Source: Tretioscincus oriximinensis (lineage: Eukaryota > Chordata > Lepidosauria > Squamata > Gymnophthalmidae). From it: a stretch of 64,000 nucleotides of DNA. Both the position numbers and the translations under genes were made by a program. This document shows, piece by piece, positions 11,301-21,814 of the stretch; the first letter of the stretch is position 1, and each line of letters starts with the position of its first letter. The notes under the pieces are model-generated. The model was not told where the DNA came from. It was given only the letters and a program-made list of their open reading frames with translations, and did no database searches. The stretch is from assembly GCA_022410635.1 (NCBI GenBank), contig JAJVDF010000663.1, positions 178,979-242,978 of the forward strand, given 5' to 3'.

Positions 11301-14300
11301 GAAGGTGCTCACCCCTCCCCACTTCCAACACAGGGCTTCGAAACCTGATCTCCCAGATTTTACTGTTAGAAGAATAATAATCTGGTTTTTATACCCTGCT
11401 CTTCTCATCCAAAGGGACTCAGAATGTCTTACAAGGTTAATTTTCACCCGAATTTTCTTCCCCACCCACATTAGTGTTGGTACTCATTAATCTACTTGAA
11501 ATGTAAATTGCGCTCCACAGCCAGCACAGGGCTTTGAGAACAGATCTATCCCACGAAAGTCCGTCTCTTGATCTCTGAGTCATTCCTGCCTCTAGCTGTG
11601 ATCCTATCTGTAGGNTTTGAGAGGTGGTGGCACCAGCTGTTTCCTCTGGAGATTCATCAGGCACTTCAGATGAGCCTTTCAAGATTTAGAAAAGATGCTT
11701 GAATCAATTAGAATTCTGCGTTTTTCTTATGTTTTGTGTGTTCAGTGCAGTGTTAAACATCTTGTTTATGAGCAAAACATAAATAATCAAGTATTGTTTT
11801 CAAATAGCAAGAACTAGCAATATCCCTAACTGCTGTTTGACAAAGCATGAATTTTCTGTAGAGACCTGGGACAACCTGTCAGTCTTGACTTCCATTATCA
11901 ATTTTATGCGCCTCCTAAAGAGCCTCAGCTGTGCACGGAACTTGCCCATGTTCCAGAAGAGAGATTGCTGGCACTATGACTTCTCCATGTTAGCACAGAT
12001 GTGTGGGACATCATACATATATAGAATTCCTCAGTTTACGCTTTTGTATGCATCATATGCCACAGCCTCATTCACAGACACACTTTTGGAAAGTGACTAA
12101 AATTTGTTCCACCCACAGTTCTGAAAAGTAACATCTGATTGATGTCCTAAAACCTTAACCGCAGTTATGATGTATAACAGATTGTAGTCAATAAGAATCT
12201 AAAGTTGTGATCCTGAATATGTTCAAGCTTCTGAGCATGATATTGTGTATCTTTACCAATGCATCTACTNACTTGTGGTGTTTTTTATGTCAATTAAGGA
12301 TGAACAAGGCCCAGATTGCCGGTTTTGAGAAAGATGTTGGTACCAAAACCACTCATCATTTCATGTACCCAGAAAGTGCTGTAGATCTCCATCCTGGTAT
12401 CCATCTTGTATTGGTCCCATTCAAACCTTTGGATTTCAAATGGCTAGCCAGTGCTTTTTCCTCAGGAGGTATCCAACAGTGAGTTGCCTATTGGTTCAGA
12501 TTCTGCTTATTCTTTCACACATGCTGTGCCTTGCTCTGGGATTGGTTTTACTGTCTCATCCCTGAGCTCAGAATTTTATCATTGGCACCCGTTGGAGTGG
12601 ACAGGAGCCTCCAGTGGCCAAACCTGCCACTGCTGTCACACTCAAAACACGAGTAAGGGGAGCAAACACAGGTGTGACGGCATCACATTTGTCTGCAGTT
12701 TGAATGCAGGTCACAATGAGAATTTGGGTGCCGAAATCTCTCCTTGGATGGGAGATCGTAATGCCAAAGCCAAGCAAACACGGAGGGGTTTTCAGGTAGT
12801 GTGAGTAATAATGCTGAGGAAATATCAAAGGAAAGAGAAGTAATGTATTTTTTGAGATTTTAAAGCCCTTTTTAATACAATAATCAAGCATATTTAAACA
12901 AATAGCCACCCAGAAAAAATGAAAAGATGACAGAATCAAAGAGATGGGGTATATGGCAGTGGGATTATCCATATAGAAGATGAGGAGGAAGCTGCCCTCT
13001 TATTGCTATTTGTGAGGCACCTATGCTTACAGTTTTTAGACACCGATTAAAGATCTTCCTCCTTAGCGAGGCATGAATATGTTCCTTTCCCTGATCCATT
13101 CCATTTCTATTGTGTTTTGTAAACTTCTTAATCTCTTCTGTAAACAGTTCTGATTGTTAATGAAAAATACAGGGTGCTTCAAAAAAATGTATACACACTG
13201 TGAACTTCCATAGAAAATTTATTTACTGCTCTACTGTTCTACAAAGTTAAATTTCAGGAAATTAGAAAACTTAAAGTCCAATGTAAATAAAACGTAAATA
13301 ACAAATGTTAATGAGTCACCACTGATTCTGTACATNGTATGGAAGTTCAAAGTGTGTATACATTTTGAAGCACCCTGTATATAGTATAAATGTTATAAAT
13401 AAAGTAATGTTCAAGGGATTAACAAAACTGAGGAATAATGTTATGGCTTGTCAAATATAAATTGCTGTGGAAGATCCAAGACTCTCAGGCGCCTCATTCA
13501 ACAATCCTGAGCTCTCTTTGGCACCTGCAGTAACTCATATGTAGGTGGTCAATTTCAGAGAAATAGCCGTGTTAGTCTAGCAGAAAGTCCAGCAAAGGAG
13601 CTAGCAGCACTTTGAGACTAACTTGAGAAAAGTGGTTGGCATAAGCTTTCGTAGACAGGTCTACTTCTGAAGAAGTAGACCTGTCTACAAAAGCTTATGC
13701 CAATCACTTTTCTCAAGTTAGTCTCAAAGTGCTGCTAGCTCCTTTGCTGGACTCATATGTAGGTGAACATTGAAAAGGTGAGGGGGGATTCATCTTTCCA
13801 GATATGACCACCGCCATTATTGCCCTTTCCATGGCTGTAATGCATGTGCCTCTTTCTTCATCCTACAGTCATATTGCACAAGCACTTCTACAATGATGTC
13901 ATGCACATGTATGATGACACATATAATATATGCATTTGCAGAAAGAATTTGAAAAGAGTAGCCACAAAATATTTCAATATTTCCTTGTGTTTTGCCTTTA
14001 TTTGACCATAGTACTTGAAAGTATGCTCATTCTAATAGAAGGAGAACAAGCCAATCNGTTACTTTCAAGAGAAAGATTAGCTGCTTTCTTACAGGCTAGC
14101 TGCTTTCTTACATAGATGCATTATGTATGTAGCATGGAAAGGCCAGTTTAAAATAAAAAATAATGCAGCACAAAACGATGACATGGTGGATTTTTAAAAT
14201 TAATTCTTTTTGCAGCACTTACAGAAGAGTAAAGCAATTCATTAAAGCTGACAAAGACAAGGTAAGCAGTGAATGAAAGTACCAATATATTGTGGAATTC

Positions 14301-15838
14301 TTAATTTGAGGCAAAGCTTTGATAGGATGTGGGAACCCCACACATTTTTTTTCTTCACAGGTCTTGATACTAAATCCCACCTTCCTGAAATATATTCAGG
14401 ATAAATGGACGACGCAACACGGGAAATATCCTTCCACTGGAATTATTGCATTGATGTTCGCCATTCATAAGTGCAGGCAGGTGTGTAGCATTTGGGTATC
14501 AATCTGTATTTTACCACCTTGATTGATTTGCAAAGCTGCAGCTTCTAGTGGTAGAATAGGAAACTGTAAATGCAATGTTTGGGAAGATAGTTTTAGAAAG
14601 TAAAATCTCCCACCACTACCACCCTTTGATGTGCATTTCGTACTGTAAATATGCATCTATAATTCAATAAGTAATATTAAGAAAAATAAACAAGTGTATT
14701 AATGTGGGTTTGTATTTAATAGTCTCTGGGAAGATGTTAAGAATATAAGAGGAGCCGTGCTGAATCAGGCCAGAATGCATCTAGTCCAGCATTCTGTATC
14801 ACATAGAAGCCCACCAAATGCACCTGGACATAGAAGAAGACAAAATATGCACCTGTTCTCAACTCCCTGCAAATGGTATTTCAGGAGTACTGCCTGTTGC
14901 TCCATCCTGGAGGCAGCACTAAATGATCAACCCTAGTAGCTATTTATTCCCTTGGTGTCCATAAACTTGTGTAACCCTGTCTTAAAGCTATCCAGGCTGC
15001 TATTTATTTATTTATTTCTATTTATATCCCGCCCTATACCCAAAGGTCTCAGGGTGACCTACCATAGGGTGGTGCACATAATTTTTTTTTGTTTTCTCCA
15101 CAACAGACACTTTGTGGAGTAGATGGGGCTGAGAGAGTTCAAAGAACTGTGACTGGCCCAAGGTCACCCAGCTGGCTTTCATGGAGGAGTGGCGAATTGA
15201 ACCGGGAGACTACCAGAGAAGAGTCCAACACTCTAACCACTACACCAAAACTGGTTCCCACCACTGGCTCCCACTGGTGCTAGCTACCACCACCTCAGTG
15301 AAAACAGCTTATAAACACATCAAATAAAAGCAGCCTGCTTAAGGCAGACTAGCAATGTCTCTTTTTATAAAAATAACCTTTATTATATCCTTAGGCCTTT
15401 AGCACATCCAGCCCACCATGCTGATTTCTGATCATTGAGGAAAGCTTGTTCTATAGAAAGATATCTCTTGGGTGTGCCAAAACCAACTTTGTGTGTTATC
15501 TTTGTATAAAATTAATTAGCTTCAGGACAAGAATTGTGCTTTTCCGTGTCACAAACAATTATCCTTATGTCTTGTTCTAAAAACAAGGTGCTGGATTAAA
15601 TAAGGTGCTCACTTACTTACTTACTTACTTACTTATTTGACTTATTTACTTACTATCTTTTACATAACAGGTTTCTGCATTTGGATTTGGTGCAGACAAC
15701 AATGGAAATTGGCATCACTACTGGGAAAAGAACCGTTATGCTGGAGCTTTCCGTAAGACTGGGGTACACGATGCCATTACTGAGCTAACACTCATTGAAA
15801 AACTAGCAACTGAAGGCAAAGTAGTATTTTATAAATAG
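8090..15838 (+). CDS. ST3GAL1-like: ST3Gal I/II-type alpha-2,3-sialyltransferase, complete, 6 coding exons
   Basis: A type II Golgi enzyme of family GT29 that would transfer sialic acid from CMP-Neu5Ac to the 3-OH of a terminal galactose, probably on Gal-beta-1,3-GalNAc. Join 8090-8359, 10625-10812, 12299-12478, 14216-14261, 14361-14480, 15671-15838; all junctions are GT/AG and phases fit, giving 972 bp (323 codons plus stop). Visible: an N-terminal membrane anchor (about residues 6-25); sialylmotif L from C127 (CAVVGNSG) to R153; motif S around P252-G275 with C266, the expected disulfide partner of C127; the HHYW block at 283-286; motif VS as H301-x4-E306. It is a little shorter than human ST3GAL1 (340). 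The match to ST3GAL1/2 is strong, but sequence and place (beside ERGIC3) suggest the third member of that group, often called ST3GAL8 in non-mammals; a tree is needed to settle this. It is convergent with ERGIC3. Confidence 0.93.
9723..10071. mobile_element. hAT-like non-autonomous element with internal copy of its ends
   Basis: Ends TAGGCTGACCAGATGACCCC and GGGGTTATCTGGTCAGCCTA, flanked by an 8-bp duplication CTNTTGTC (9715-9722) and CTACTGTC (10072-10079). A second pair of the same ends lies inside (9861 and 10048). G/C-run rich. The 8-bp duplication points to the hAT superfamily. Inside intron 1 of the sialyltransferase. Confidence 0.75.
10625..10812 (+). CDS. ST3GAL1-like: Sialyltransferase coding exon 2 (sialylmotif L)
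   Basis: Acceptor CTAG at 10621-10624, donor GTAAGC at 10813. Encodes residues 91-152 plus two bases of R153. Carries most of motif L, including [16 protein letters not shown] and IDSHHYVLR, the donor-substrate (CMP-sialic acid) site. Confidence 0.93.
11074..11182. repeat. GAA/GGA purine microsatellite
   Basis: About 109 bases of uninterrupted purines on the plus strand, GAA, GAG and GGA triplets. Inside intron 2 of the sialyltransferase. Poly-Glu and poly-Leu frames through it are artefacts. Confidence 0.95.
11200..11490. repeat. Dispersed repeat, partly shared with positions 1-50
   Basis: CACCCCTCCCCACTTCCAAC and ACACAGGGCTTCGAAACCTG match the window start almost base for base. The following TTTTTATACCCTGCTCTTCT is typical of reptilian SINE/LINE tails in reverse. 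Confidence 0.55.
12299..12478 (+). CDS. ST3GAL1-like: Sialyltransferase coding exon 3
   Basis: Acceptor TTAAG, donor GTGAGT at 12479. Opens with [20 protein letters not shown], the end of motif L in ST3Gal I/II enzymes, and runs through [14 protein letters not shown]. The phase joins R153 upstream and H213 downstream. Confidence 0.93.
13170..13377. mobile_element. Mariner-type MITE, copy 1 (208 bp)
   Basis: Inverted ends CAGGGTGCTTCAAAAAAATG and its complement ending GAAGCACCCTG, flanked by TA on both sides, the Tc1/mariner target. Arms extend through TGTATACACACTGTGAACTT. Inside intron 3 of the sialyltransferase. Confidence 0.88.
13548..13750. mobile_element. Foldback repeat, copy 2
   Basis: 203 bp between a perfect 15-bp duplication ACTCATATGTAGGTG (13533-13547 and 13751-13765). 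A unique leader with TTTCAGAGAAATAGCCGTGT precedes the left arm; the two arms, about 85 bases each, meet at CTTCTGAAGAAG. Confidence 0.92.
14216..14261 (+). CDS. ST3GAL1-like: Sialyltransferase coding exon 4 (46 bp)
   Basis: A very small exon between a TTTTTGCAG acceptor and a GTAAGC donor. Encodes (H)[15 protein letters not shown], aligned with the HTY...KIKVKKEK segment of ST3Gal I. Too short to be found as an open reading frame; it was placed by homology and phase. Confidence 0.9.
14361..14480 (+). CDS. ST3GAL1-like: Sialyltransferase coding exon 5 (sialylmotif S)
   Basis: Acceptor TTCACAG, donor GTGTGT. Exactly 40 codons (229-268), with [12 protein letters not shown] and the conserved cysteine C266 of motif S, which binds both donor and acceptor. 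Confidence 0.93.
14737..15000 (+). mobile_element. Dispersed LINE-like repeat, copy 1
   Basis: Begins AGGAGCCGTGCTGAATCAGG and contains CTGCAAATGGTATTTCAGGA. The same family lies in reverse at 57820-58023. It looks like a LINE 3' region; no protein is left. Confidence 0.7.
15001..15257 (-). mobile_element. tRNA-headed SINE, minus strand, well preserved
   Basis: Reads on the minus strand GAACCAGTTTTGGTGTAGTG (head) through TGGGTGACCTTGGGCCAGTC to a tail with CCTTTGGGTATAGGGCGGGA and an ATAAATAAATA run. The tail equals the 3' end of the L2 element at 30537. Confidence 0.9.
15611..15652. repeat. (TTAC)n microsatellite
   Basis: Tandem TTAC, about 7 units with decay at the end, shortly upstream of the acceptor of sialyltransferase exon 6 (15671). 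Confidence 0.85.
15671..15838 (+). CDS. ST3GAL1-like: Sialyltransferase coding exon 6 and stop
   Basis: Acceptor ATAACAG; stop TAG at 15836. Encodes 269-323: the end of motif S (FGFGAD), the NWHHYWE block and the VS motif in GVHDAITE. The C-terminus VVFYK resembles the short tails of ST3Gal I/II. Confidence 0.93.
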   Translation, partial: VSAFGFGADNNGNWHHYWEKNRYAGAFRKTGVHDAITELTLIEKLATEGKVVFYK

Positions 15839-15963
15839 CTCACCTGAGCATTCAGAATCATTCGTATCAACGCCCAAATATTGAAGTAACTGAATCAAGG
15901 AGGCATCTATTGTTGACTATGAAAGAAAACTCTTGCACAACTGCACCTCTTTGTATGCGATGC

Positions 15964-15969
15964 ATTAAA
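15964..15969 (+). terminator. Candidate poly(A) signal ATTAAA of the sialyltransferase
   Basis: ATTAAA lies 126 bases after the stop codon and is followed by a GT-rich stretch. This is the first usable signal after the stop; no transcript evidence is available. Confidence 0.4.
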
Positions 15970-17480
15970 TTCTCAAAATACTGTACATGAGGCATGTCCA
16001 ACCTGTAGGCTGTGGGCAGCATGTGACCCTATAAGATTGTAAACTTCATAACAAAAAAATGTTACTTACACATATTCACTTATATATTTTATATACAGCC
16101 CCAAACAATTCCTCTGTACTCAGTAAGGCCTAGACAAACTAAAAGGTTAAATCTACTTGCTGCACACACTTTCGGTGTTTCCTGCTTTGCGATCTTCTAA
16201 GAAGCCAGAACAGAAGCTTATATTTGAAGCTGAGGATAATATATGTGGCCATTGTTACTGGTCTCAAACACAGGATTTTATTATGACTAGTTTAAGTATT
16301 TCCTGCTACTTCTTTTAGTAAAAATTCTAAACTGAAACATGCTCGCATGGCTGTTTCAGTGCCCTTTTTCATTGTCATATGAACAGCATCACTCTTTATC
16401 ATTGTGGAGAAATTTCAAAGTGGTGTTACCAGAATACTTGTGTGCTAGAGTGTGCATTTACATTCTTTTAACAATGTTGACACTGAGGCAAAAAACCAGT
16501 AGGCATTTCTCAACTAATTGTAAGAGACAACAGGTATACTGTAGATGCTGCCATTTCTCCATTTCTTTCCCTTGCTTTTGATTGGTAGACTGACATATTA
16601 TTCTCCCACTATGAGTGTGCTGCAGGTCAGATCCAAAATCCTATATATGTAACTCAGTATCAGTAAGGGTGAAGAAATGCCATTCGTAATTTTTGTATCC
16701 CATTTCTTTTTAATACTTACAGTGAAATCATGTATGGTACTGTTCCAAGGCTCTTCTACATAGCTTCAATGGTATTGAACAACATGCAGAAAATTTTCAG
16801 TTTCGTTTGTGGGAGATACAAATTCACACCATCCAAACTGAAGAATTTTGTTTTTGAAAGGGCTGCAAAGAAAAAGCAGAATGAACTTCCAGCAAAGAGG
16901 CATGAAAGACAAAGTACTAGGCAGATGTTAAGGATCATGGAAGTGAACATCTAACCCAACTGTAAGATAGCCTTCCGGTTTTACCTCCAACCTTAATAGG
17001 AACTGATGCAATCAGCAGGTGGTGAAACAAAAAACAGCTGAGTCAAANCTAGCTTTATAGGCCACACCAAGCAATAGGTGCTATAGGGATTCTGATGGTA
17101 ATTTGACATGTTTGGGTGCTCCCTCCCTTTGGTGCAATTGGATGAAAGCATACAGTATGTAACTCGGCTTGATATACAATATTCACACTTTCCAGAAATC
17201 TTACCTTAAACTAAACTTTATGTAGCCAACTTTTAAATTTAAGCTAAGTTTAAACATACATTTGAAGTGATTAGGGATGCTTTGACTATTTCATTTCCAA
17301 AGTGCAAAAACAAAAGCATGACAGTGGGAATCCACCGTTATTAAGAGTGCTGATCAAGTATCCAACAGTCCCTCAGAATGAATCCCTGTTCTGCCATAGT
17401 AGCTCCTTGGATTTTCCATCCAAAATAGTGTCACTGCCTTGTTAGTGACTTGGAACGGCTAAGATGAGCCCCAACAAAAA
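15970..17480. other. Intergenic, no gene seen
   Basis: Downstream of the sialyltransferase. Short frames here (for example 16730-16954) have no recognisable protein and no neighbours; I read them as chance. Confidence 0.5.
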
Positions 17481-17488
17481 ATTAACCA

Positions 17489-17860
17489 TCAAACCCCAAA
17501 GGCAGCTGGATAGACCACATGACCTCTCTGACAATTCCTGCAGTTCAGCAGCAGCTGGTGCAGTTTGAGGCTGGGGGGGGGGCGCAGGTTCCTCCACTCG
17601 GCAAAGTTAGGAAAGTGGCTGGGAGAAGGCACATTCAGGCAATTACTGTCTCTCCNACAGTCTGCAAGTTGAAAGTCAATACAAAATGGCACCTCCACGG
17701 AGACTGAAAGAGACACTGTAGCCCCTCCTAGGCAGCCCTCCCATTGGTTCTGGGATTGGCGGCCCCTTTTGTCAATTAANAAAACTGCCTGGAGCTTTTT
17801 GATTTGTTGGCAGTTCCTCTATGAAAGGAGATTTTATAATTGATTTTAATCTCTGAAGGT
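17489..17860 (+). mobile_element. Dispersed repeat family X, copy 1
   Basis: Shares long blocks with 62345-62800: CAGTCTGCAAGTTGAA, TACAAAATGGCACCTC, GGCAGCCCTCCCATTG and TTGGCAGTTCCTCTATGAA. Class unknown; no coding capacity seen. Confidence 0.7.
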
Positions 17861-19597
17861 TCGCCNAACCCCACGGACCCAGTGGCCAGCCACCACTGCT
17901 GCAGTTACTATAACTTCTTTAGAGTTATCTTCTTTGGGAAGATAACTCTGATGTCTGGCTATTCAGAACTTACATATATTTATGTGGTATTTTAAAAGCT
18001 ACTGATTCCAGGCTATCCTCCCTTTCTAAGATGGTTGGATTTGCGGAATAGGGTAGCCTGTATTCTGGCAATGTAATTCACTAAAAACTATACTTCGAGA
18101 ATGTTAGAAAATAAATGTTATCAGTTATTAAAAGTTTTCCTTAATGCAAATTTAGTTTAAAATATAAAATGCACAATTTAATGTTTAAAATTATAAGACT
18201 GGCAACCAATTGCTTAGTTATATTTATAGCAAACTTGAATCTTATCATAATAAAGTTGTTATTATTATTAAACTAAGTCTGTTTATCATCACTTTTTTCC
18301 ATTTTGGAGAGTTTGGGGCAGCTATGAAAACCAAGGAGGAATATGTCTGTATAAATCTGAAGGCAGAACTAACACTTTCAGGCACTNCTGTTATTTTAGT
18401 ATATTTTCATTTGGCTTTTATTGATGAAACCTTCAGGTACAGAAAAGGGTAGAAATGCAAATAGAGAAGCATTTTGCAGCTGCTTTACCTCCACTAAAAG
18501 GTGTATCTTTGATGTGTGTGTTTTTTTCCCATAATGATTTTTATTAATTCGGCATGGTTGGAATATACATTAATACATATATGTACAGTATATACAATAT
18601 ATCTTAACACTTCCTCCCCCCTCCCCAAGATGACACCTCATATACTAAATTTATTTCTTTAGGATCAATTTAATTACATTTAATAATTCGGGTCCCCCCC
18701 ATCTATATTTTTGAGAGTATACAAGCAGTTTACACCAATTCCCAATCCAAAGATTTTGCTTTTCTCTGTTTACATTCTCTCTGCTGTCCAAATAGTCCGT
18801 CATTAACTGATCAGCAATATAGTGCTGCCAGTTTATTAGTGTCCACTTATTCTTGTTTTTCCACCCCAGTGTGATTACTGCATGTGCGGCCAATAATAGT
18901 TGATCACATACATATTTATCTGTAATTGTGTTACAGCGTGTTTCTCGTATTAAGCAAGTCTCTTTATTACATGGCATGCTATACCCGATTATGTTCTCTA
19001 TATTTGTTCATATTTCTTGCCAAAAAGTTTGAATCTCCCCACACTCCCACATCATATGTAGATAAGTACCCTGTCGACCACACCCATGCCAACAGTTAGA
19101 TGACATCTTAGGTATTTTATGCNCCAAAAGTACGGGAGTTCATTTGTAGTTCTTTCACTCTATTTTCAAATTTCTCTACTTTCTGCCATGGTTCTTGCAT
19201 CTTTTGGCTATCTACATTTAGATCTACTGCCCATTGTGCTGTTATTGATTCATTGTTGTATTGTGTTTGGTTTAGTAATTGATAAATCAAGGCCGCCATA
19301 CCCTTCATGTCCTTTATCTTACTTTCAAATATGTTTTNTAATAATGTATTATGACTTTCTACATATTGTTTATAATTTCTTTGTTCTAATTTTTGTATTA
19401 CCCTCCTTATTTGCAGCCATTTATTTTCGCCTAATATTTGTAGCCATNTCATCCATGGTAATATATTGCCAGTACTTTGGTAGCAGTCTTTAATTCTTAG
19501 TATTCCATGCAGTCTTAACTTATACATATCTATATCTGACAATATTTCATCTTCTTTATTCAAATGTCTTATGTGTACAAATTTAGGCATTCTAGGT

Positions 19598-20184
19598 TAG
19601 GGTTGCCATACGTCCCGGTAAACCAGGACAAACCCGGTTTTGGGGACTAAAATATAGTCCCCTCTGGGTTTTAAGGCAAAATCCCGGCTTTTTATATTCC
19701 CCGATGCTGCATCGGGGAATGTAAAAAGATGGGATTTTAAAGGAAAAGCAGCTGTCAGATCTGACGGCTGCAGTGCACGCAATGCTTTCCGGGGTCCTGG
19801 GAGGACCCTNGGAGCGTGCCGTCGCTGCTCCTTGGCTGGAGGCGGGGTTTCGCTCTACTCTCGCCGCCAACTCGCCTCTAGCAGAGAAACGCCTGGGTTT
19901 GTGACAGGAGGGCAGCTCTGCCCTCCTGTCACAAACCCAAGCGTTTTTGCTCCGCTGCTGCAGGCGANTTGGCGGCCCGCTTGCTAGAGCAGGGCAAAAT
20001 CCCGCCTCTAGCAAAGGAGCAGGTACGCGCGTGCGCACTCACGGACNCTTGTGGTGAGACAGGCAGAAGAGGTTTTGCCTGTCCTGCTACAAGCGTCCGT
20101 TTGTGCGCATGCGCGCACACGCGTGCACACGCACCCCACCCCACCCCCATCCCGGTTTTGGGTTGCCAGAATGTGGCAACCCTA
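19598..20184. mobile_element. hAT-like foldback element, copy A (587 bp)
   Basis: Ends TAGGGTTGCCATACG and GAATGTGGCAACCCTA; flanking 8-bp duplication TTCTAGGT (19590-19597) and TTCTAGCT (20185-20192). GC-rich, with a central palindrome GTTTGTGACAGGAGGGCAG / complement near 19920, and a purine/pyrimidine-alternating stretch near 20095-20130. No transposase. Inserted in the L1. Confidence 0.9.
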
Positions 20185-21369
20185 TTCTAGCTAGTAGTTT
20201 ATATTGCCATCTTTTCCATATATTCAATGCTGTTTGGGTAGGTTGGAAGCAATTATTAATAATCGTCCTTGTTATTTGGATATTTAGAATTGATTCATTG
20301 CTTATTTGATTAACCTTCCTTTCTATTCTGGTCCACTTTTTTGACAGAGAATTCTAGTTGAAGTAGATTCTTAATTTGGAAGCTTATATAATAGTTTTCT
20401 AAGTTTGGTATCCCTCATCCTCTATCTTTTATATTTNCATATAATCAGTTCTTAGATATCCTAGGCTTTTTTCTCCCCNCAAATCCAGTACCTTATTATT
20501 TTATCCCAAGATTGAAGAGTTAATGTAGGTAGCTCTTAAGGTATGGTTTGCATACAATATAAAATTTTAGGGAGAATTAACAGTTTGAATGCCCTAATTC
20601 TACTTAGTGGCCCTAGATTTTTTTCTTTCCAGTTTTTCATTTGTTTCAATATTCCTTTCCACACATGTACATAATTAGCCTTTATTTTTTTTTTTAACAT
20701 TTGTGCTCAAATTGATCCCTAAATATTTCATCCTTTTAACTCCCATCTGCAGTCCATAATTTTGCTGTATCAGCCACTGTTCTCGTCGATCTACATTTTA
20801 AAACACTATTTCTGATTTCTGGACATTCACTGTGAGACCTAAGTTGTTACCAAATTCTGTAGTTATTCGTAAAATTTCCTGGCCCATTCTCTGAGGTTGA
20901 TTAGATATTATAATGGAATCATCAGCGAATAGATTTATTTTTAACTCTTCTCTCCCCATTTTGTACCCATTAAATTCATGAGTTTCCCTAATTTTATTAG
21001 CCAATGGTTCTATAGCTAGTATAAACAATATAGGTGACAAAGGACACCCTTGCCTTGTCCCATTATTAATCTTAATTGATCTAGTTAATCCATTATTTAT
21101 TCTAATTTTGGCATAGTTTTCTCTGTAGATATTCCTTATAGTCTCAGTAAATCTCCCAAACAGTATTTCTGACATATTTCAAATAGATATTCATGACTTA
21201 CAGTATTGAAGGCTTTAAAGATGTTAAGTTTAAGTAATGCTAGCTTTTGCTGATATTTATTAGAATGGTATATTGCATTCAAGACTGTTCTAATCGGGTC
21301 TCCTATATATCTTTTTTTAATGAACCCATATTGATTCTCATTTATCAACACCGGAATTATCTTCTCCAT

Positions 21370-21535
21370 TCTTTTATTTATTTATTTATTTACATTTTTA
21401 TACCGCCCTATACCCGTAGGTCTCAGGGCGGTTAACAACAAAACCATCATTCTCACACATTAAAAACGGCCTTTTCTAAAAATGGGGAGGAAACAGTAGT
21501 TTTCTAGTCAAAGGCCAGGCCAAAGAACTAGAATT
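21370..21535 (-). mobile_element. L2 3'-end fragment
   Basis: TTTATTTATTTA tail then ACCGCCCTATACCCGTAGGT and AAAGGCCAGGCCAAAG, matching the 3' end of the L2 at 30537-30700. Inserted in the L1 remnant. Confidence 0.85.
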
Positions 21536-21814
21536 CTCATAAAAAAATTATAATCCTCATTCGATAAGGATATGGNCCTATATGATTCCGGTTCCTTGGG
21601 ATCCCGTCCTTTTTTTGGGACGATTACTACTTCGGCCTCTCTCCATGTCATAGGAATTCTTCCACTCATGTAAACCTCATTGAACATATCTAACATATGG
21701 TGTCGTAGTTCGTTATTAAAGGCTTTGATGTTAAAATATATGAAAAGAAAAAAAGTTCTTGTGTAGGTTTGAGATACGGAACACTGCTCCAGAGATAGTG
21801 ATGACAGAAGTAAA

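Larger units (their letters stand above)
18530..21720 (-). mobile_element. L1 LINE remnant (ORF2, 3' part), interrupted
   Basis: Minus-strand fragments of an L1 ORF2: MTWREAEVVIVPKKGRDPKE (21.6 kb), NENQYGFIKKRYIGDPIRTV, RQGCPLSPILFILAIEPLAN and FADDSIIISN (catalytic YADD-type box with F), then the C-terminal region to about 18650. Broken by stops and frameshifts, by a hAT-like element (19598-20184) and by an L2 tail (21370-21535). No endonuclease seen, so it is 5' truncated. Dead copy. Confidence 0.9.

Noticed and set aside
11067..11490. Poly-Glu/Arg and poly-Leu frames
   Set aside because: Artefacts of the purine microsatellite.
16730..16954. 74-codon Lys-rich frame
   Set aside because: No homologue recognised, no splice sites, single isolated frame in intergenic DNA.
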